Assembly: GCA_934457515.1 (NCBI GenBank)
Contig: CAKSHV010000046.1
Location: forward strand, 1 to 8,581
DNA length: 8,581 bases
Reading direction: 5' to 3'
Source of the DNA: an uncultured Clostridia bacterium
GTDB lineage: Bacteria > Bacillota > Clostridia > RGIG6154
This document shows, one piece after another, positions 6,577 to 8,581 of the stretch. The position numbers and the translations under genes are program-made. How positions within the stretch are numbered: the first letter of the stretch is position 1; each line of letters begins with the position of its first letter. The notes below the pieces were generated by a model that was not told the origin of the DNA, made no database searches, and saw only the letters and a list, made by a program, of their open reading frames with translations.

Positions 6577-7443
6577 ATGAAAAAAATAAATGTTTTGTTA
6601 GATACCGACATTGGCAGCGATATTGATGATTCGGAATGTCTTGCCTATCTTCTGTCCCAGTCGATGTGTAATCTGGTCGGCATAACCACCGTTTCGGGCG
6701 AACCGACAGAGCGTGCAAAGCTGGCAAGTGCCATTGTGAAAGTTGCGAAAAAACGCGTGCCTATTCACCCCGGTGCGCCCGCACCCATGTGCAGCGCCAA
6801 TTTGCAGCCGTCAGCGGCGCAGAAAGCAAAACTTCCAAACTGGCCGCACACCAAAAAATTTGAAGAATTCAGCGCGGTTGAGTTTATGAAAGAGATGATT
6901 TTTAAGCATCCGAACGACATTACACTTCTTGCCATCGGCCCTTTGACCAACATCGGTACGCTTTTTGCGTCTTACCCCGAAGTTGTGCCGCTCATTCGCG
7001 AGCTGGTTATTATGGGCGGCGATTTTCTGCATGATGACGCAATTGCCGAATGGAACATAAAATGCGACCCGTATGCTGCAAAAATTGTGTTTGATTCAGG
7101 TGTTAAAATGCGCTGTGCGGGACTGGACGTTACGCGCAAGGTGGTTATGGACAACGAAGAATTTAAAAAGAAATTTACAAGCGAAATTTTAAAACCGGTT
7201 TACGATTTTTCAGCCATGTGGTTCGACCATGCCAAGGTGACCTATTTCCATGACCCGCTGGCGGCAACCCTTATTTTTAAACCCGAACTTTGCACCATGC
7301 GGCGCGGAAAAGTGCAGGTGGTAACAAGCGGCGAGCATTTCGGCAGAACCTTTTTCACCGAAGGGTTCGGAAACCACCATGTTGCAGAGAGTGTTGACGC
7401 AGACGGCTTTTTCAAGCACTATTTTGATTTGACAAGCAAATAA
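6577..7443 (+). CDS. Inosine-uridine preferring nucleoside hydrolase family protein
   Basis: Members of this family hydrolyse the N-glycosidic bond of ribonucleosides to give free base and ribose, using a calcium ion held by aspartates. The 288-residue protein, with no signal peptide or membrane segment, is probably cytosolic. It has the N-terminal metal motif DTDIGSDIDD (9-18), a variant of DxDPGxDD with two extra residues; ITTVSG (36-41); LLAIGPLTNIGTL (117-129); VIMGGDF (144-150); EWNIKCDPYAAKIVF (158-172), matching the ribose-contacting Glu and Asn; and HDPLAA (225-230), with the late metal-binding Asp226 and preceding His. The Asn that usually follows the TTVxG motif is replaced by Glu42, and no typical HGxxG loop is seen. 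Base preference cannot be told from sequence: inosine/uridine, another nucleoside, or queuosine are all possible. Strong ribosome binding site, own promoter and terminator; single-gene transcript divergent from queH. Confidence 0.9.
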   Translation: MKKINVLLDTDIGSDIDDSECLAYLLSQSMCNLVGITTVSGEPTERAKLASAIVKVAKKRVPIHPGAPAPMCSANLQPSAAQKAKLPNWPHTKKFEEFSAVEFMKEMIFKHPNDITLLAIGPLTNIGTLFASYPEVVPLIRELVIMGGDFLHDDAIAEWNIKCDPYAAKIVFDSGVKMRCAGLDVTRKVVMDNEEFKKKFTSEILKPVYDFSAMWFDHAKVTYFHDPLAATLIFKPELCTMRRGKVQVVTSGEHFGRTFFTEGFGNHHVAESVDADGFFKHYFDLTSK

Positions 7444-7470
7444 AAGCATTTTGGCAAAGCTGGCGTTTAT

Positions 7471-7503
7471 AAAAAAACAGGTGCAAGATTTGCACCTGTT
7501 TTT
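7471..7503. terminator. Bidirectional terminator between the nucleoside hydrolase and the transporter
   Basis: CAGGTGCAA (7478-7486) pairs with TTGCACCTG (7490-7498) around the loop GAT, flanked by an A-run (7471-7477) and a T-run (7499-7503). It can end transcription of the nucleoside hydrolase on the plus strand and of the converging transporter gene on the minus strand. Confidence 0.92.
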
Positions 7504-7516
7504 ACATATCCGACCA

Positions 7517-8581
7517 TTACATAGAAATCCAGCCAAAGGCGTTGGCAACGGAGCTTATTAAAATAATTGCCGCAAAGAACGGGCAGATATAGCGAATCAT
7601 AACGTTAAAAATCTTTCTTCTGCGGAATGCAGCGCCGTTTAAGGTAACCTCCTGTGCAATGCGGTCCACGCCAATCACTCGTGACACAAGAATACAGCTG
7701 GCAAGCGCCGCAATGGGCATCATAACCGAATTGGTGAGAAAATCAAAAAAGTCCAAAAACTGCATGCCCAAAACCGTAACATTTGCTAAAGGTCCGTATC
7801 CCAAACAGGACAGGCTTCCTAAAATCACCATGGCAATGCCGATAACAATTGTGGACTTGTTGCGGCTCCAGCCCAGCTCATCCTGCAGAGTAGAAACAGC
7901 GCTTTCACACAGTGCAATAGAGCTGGTTAATGCGGCAAACAGCACCAACAGGAAAAACACAATGCCGATTACCGTGCCAAAGCCCATGGAGTCAAACACT
8001 TTCGGAATGGTAATAAACATCAGCGACGGGCCGGCTTTCAGCGCGGCGGGGTCACCGCCCGAGAAAGCAAACACCGCGGGAATAATCATTAAGCCTGCCA
8101 TAATAGCAATGGCAGTATCGAAAAACTCCACGTTCCGCGTTGAATTCTCGATGGAAACATCTTTTTTCATGTACGAACCAAAGGTGATTAAAATACCCAT
8201 GGCAATGGACAGGGAATAAAACATCTGTCCCATGGCGGAAACCACCGTCATCCACGAAAAATTGTCAAGATTCGGCACTAAGAAATATTTAACGCCTTCC
8301 ATAGCGCCGGGGCGGGTTACGGAATAGATGCAAATGACAATCGACAGCACCACCAAAATGGGCATCATAAATTTCGACACGCGCTCGATTCCGTTTTCAA
8401 CGCCCGCAAAGATAATGACAAGCGTCATACCTGCAAAAATCAGAAAGCAAAGCTCGGCAGAGAATCCGGTGGAAATAAAGGTGGAAAAATAGCCGTCCGC
8501 CGCAACCAAATGTGCCTGACCGAACAAATATTCCGCCAAATATTTAATAACCCAGCCGCCGATTACGGAATAGTACGGCAC
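7517..8581 (-). CDS. Sodium:neurotransmitter symporter (NSS/SNF) family transporter, 5'-truncated by window end
   Basis: NSS proteins (LeuT/Tyt1 type) import amino acids or related amines across the cytoplasmic membrane using the sodium gradient. The frame is open to the window edge and encodes the last 354 residues; the usual N-terminus with TM1 and its NIWRFPY-like sodium and substrate motif, about 90-100 residues, is outside. The GTG codon at the very edge is therefore not taken as the start. Family signatures, numbered from the edge: PYYSVIGGW (2-10, TM3), GQMFYSLSIAMG (118-129, the unwound TM6 region), AALTSSIALCESAVS (216-230, TM8, with the Thr/Ser pair expected for the second sodium site) and DELGWSR (234-240). 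Hydrophobic segments continue to the C-terminus, which ends just after a last helix (about 328-350). That fits the 11-helix bacterial subgroup of about 450 residues. The substrate cannot be predicted. It converges on the nucleoside hydrolase. Confidence 0.93.
   Translation of the reverse strand: MPYYSVIGGWVIKYLAEYLFGQAHLVAADGYFSTFISTGFSAELCFLIFAGMTLVIIFAGVENGIERVSKFMMPILVVLSIVICIYSVTRPGAMEGVKYFLVPNLDNFSWMTVVSAMGQMFYSLSIAMGILITFGSYMKKDVSIENSTRNVEFFDTAIAIMAGLMIIPAVFAFSGGDPAALKAGPSLMFITIPKVFDSMGFGTVIGIVFFLLVLFAALTSSIALCESAVSTLQDELGWSRNKSTIVIGIAMVILGSLSCLGYGPLANVTVLGMQFLDFFDFLTNSVMMPIAALASCILVSRVIGVDRIAQEVTLNGAAFRRRKIFNVMIRYICPFFAAIILISSVANAFGWISM

Noticed and set aside
7659..8219. 186-codon plus-strand open frame opposite the transporter gene
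   Set aside because: It is fully antisense to a well-supported NSS transporter, has no recognisable domain and a low-complexity Ser/Thr/Lys/Pro-rich composition typical of an antisense shadow.
8579..8581. GTG at the window edge as the transporter start
   Set aside because: The following residues align with the third membrane helix of the NSS family, so the real start must be outside the window.
1..8581. Defence island, prophage, transposon or CRISPR array
   Set aside because: All long genes belong to known housekeeping, metabolic or transport families, there are no direct-repeat arrays, and no transposase, integrase or toxin-antitoxin pair was recognised on either strand.

Overview
The window looks like ordinary chromosome from a low-to-mid GC Firmicute, most likely an anaerobic member of the Clostridia. 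The evidence is GGAGG-type ribosome binding sites, sigma-A-type promoters with extended -10 elements, the tilS-hpt-ftsH gene order typical of Firmicutes, a DUF975 membrane protein, and QueH, the form of epoxyqueuosine reductase common in anaerobes. No phage, insertion sequence, CRISPR array, tRNA or rRNA was seen.

Region 1 (1-4840, plus strand) is a housekeeping block. It starts inside dnaB (replicative helicase, N-terminus outside the window). dnaB overlaps tilS (tRNA-Ile lysidine synthetase) by 11 nt, and tilS overlaps hpt (hypoxanthine phosphoribosyltransferase) by 8 nt. A 90-nt gap with its own promoter then leads to ftsH (membrane AAA+ zinc protease, TTG start), which ends in a strong intrinsic terminator. 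Replication, decoding fidelity, purine salvage and membrane proteolysis thus sit side by side.

Region 2 (4841-5115) is the largest non-coding stretch. It holds a GC-rich hairpin-bearing segment bounded by short inverted repeats, a 23-nt AT-rich palindrome, and a near-consensus promoter with a structured leader. These lead into a stand-alone DUF975 membrane protein gene (5116-5757), which converges on queH across a bidirectional terminator.

Region 3 (5802-7503) holds queH (minus strand) and an inosine-uridine-type nucleoside hydrolase (plus strand), transcribed divergently from two near-perfect promoters whose -35 boxes face each other in an 18-bp inverted repeat. Because some nucleoside hydrolases of this fold cleave queuosine, a joint role in queuosine metabolism is a testable idea, not a conclusion.

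Region 4 (7471-8581) is a second bidirectional terminator, then the 3' three-quarters of a sodium:neurotransmitter symporter (NSS) family transporter on the minus strand, cut by the window end.

I found no clearly new multi-gene system. The best leads are the queH/nucleoside hydrolase pair with its shared control region and the structured intergenic segment at 4851-5009.
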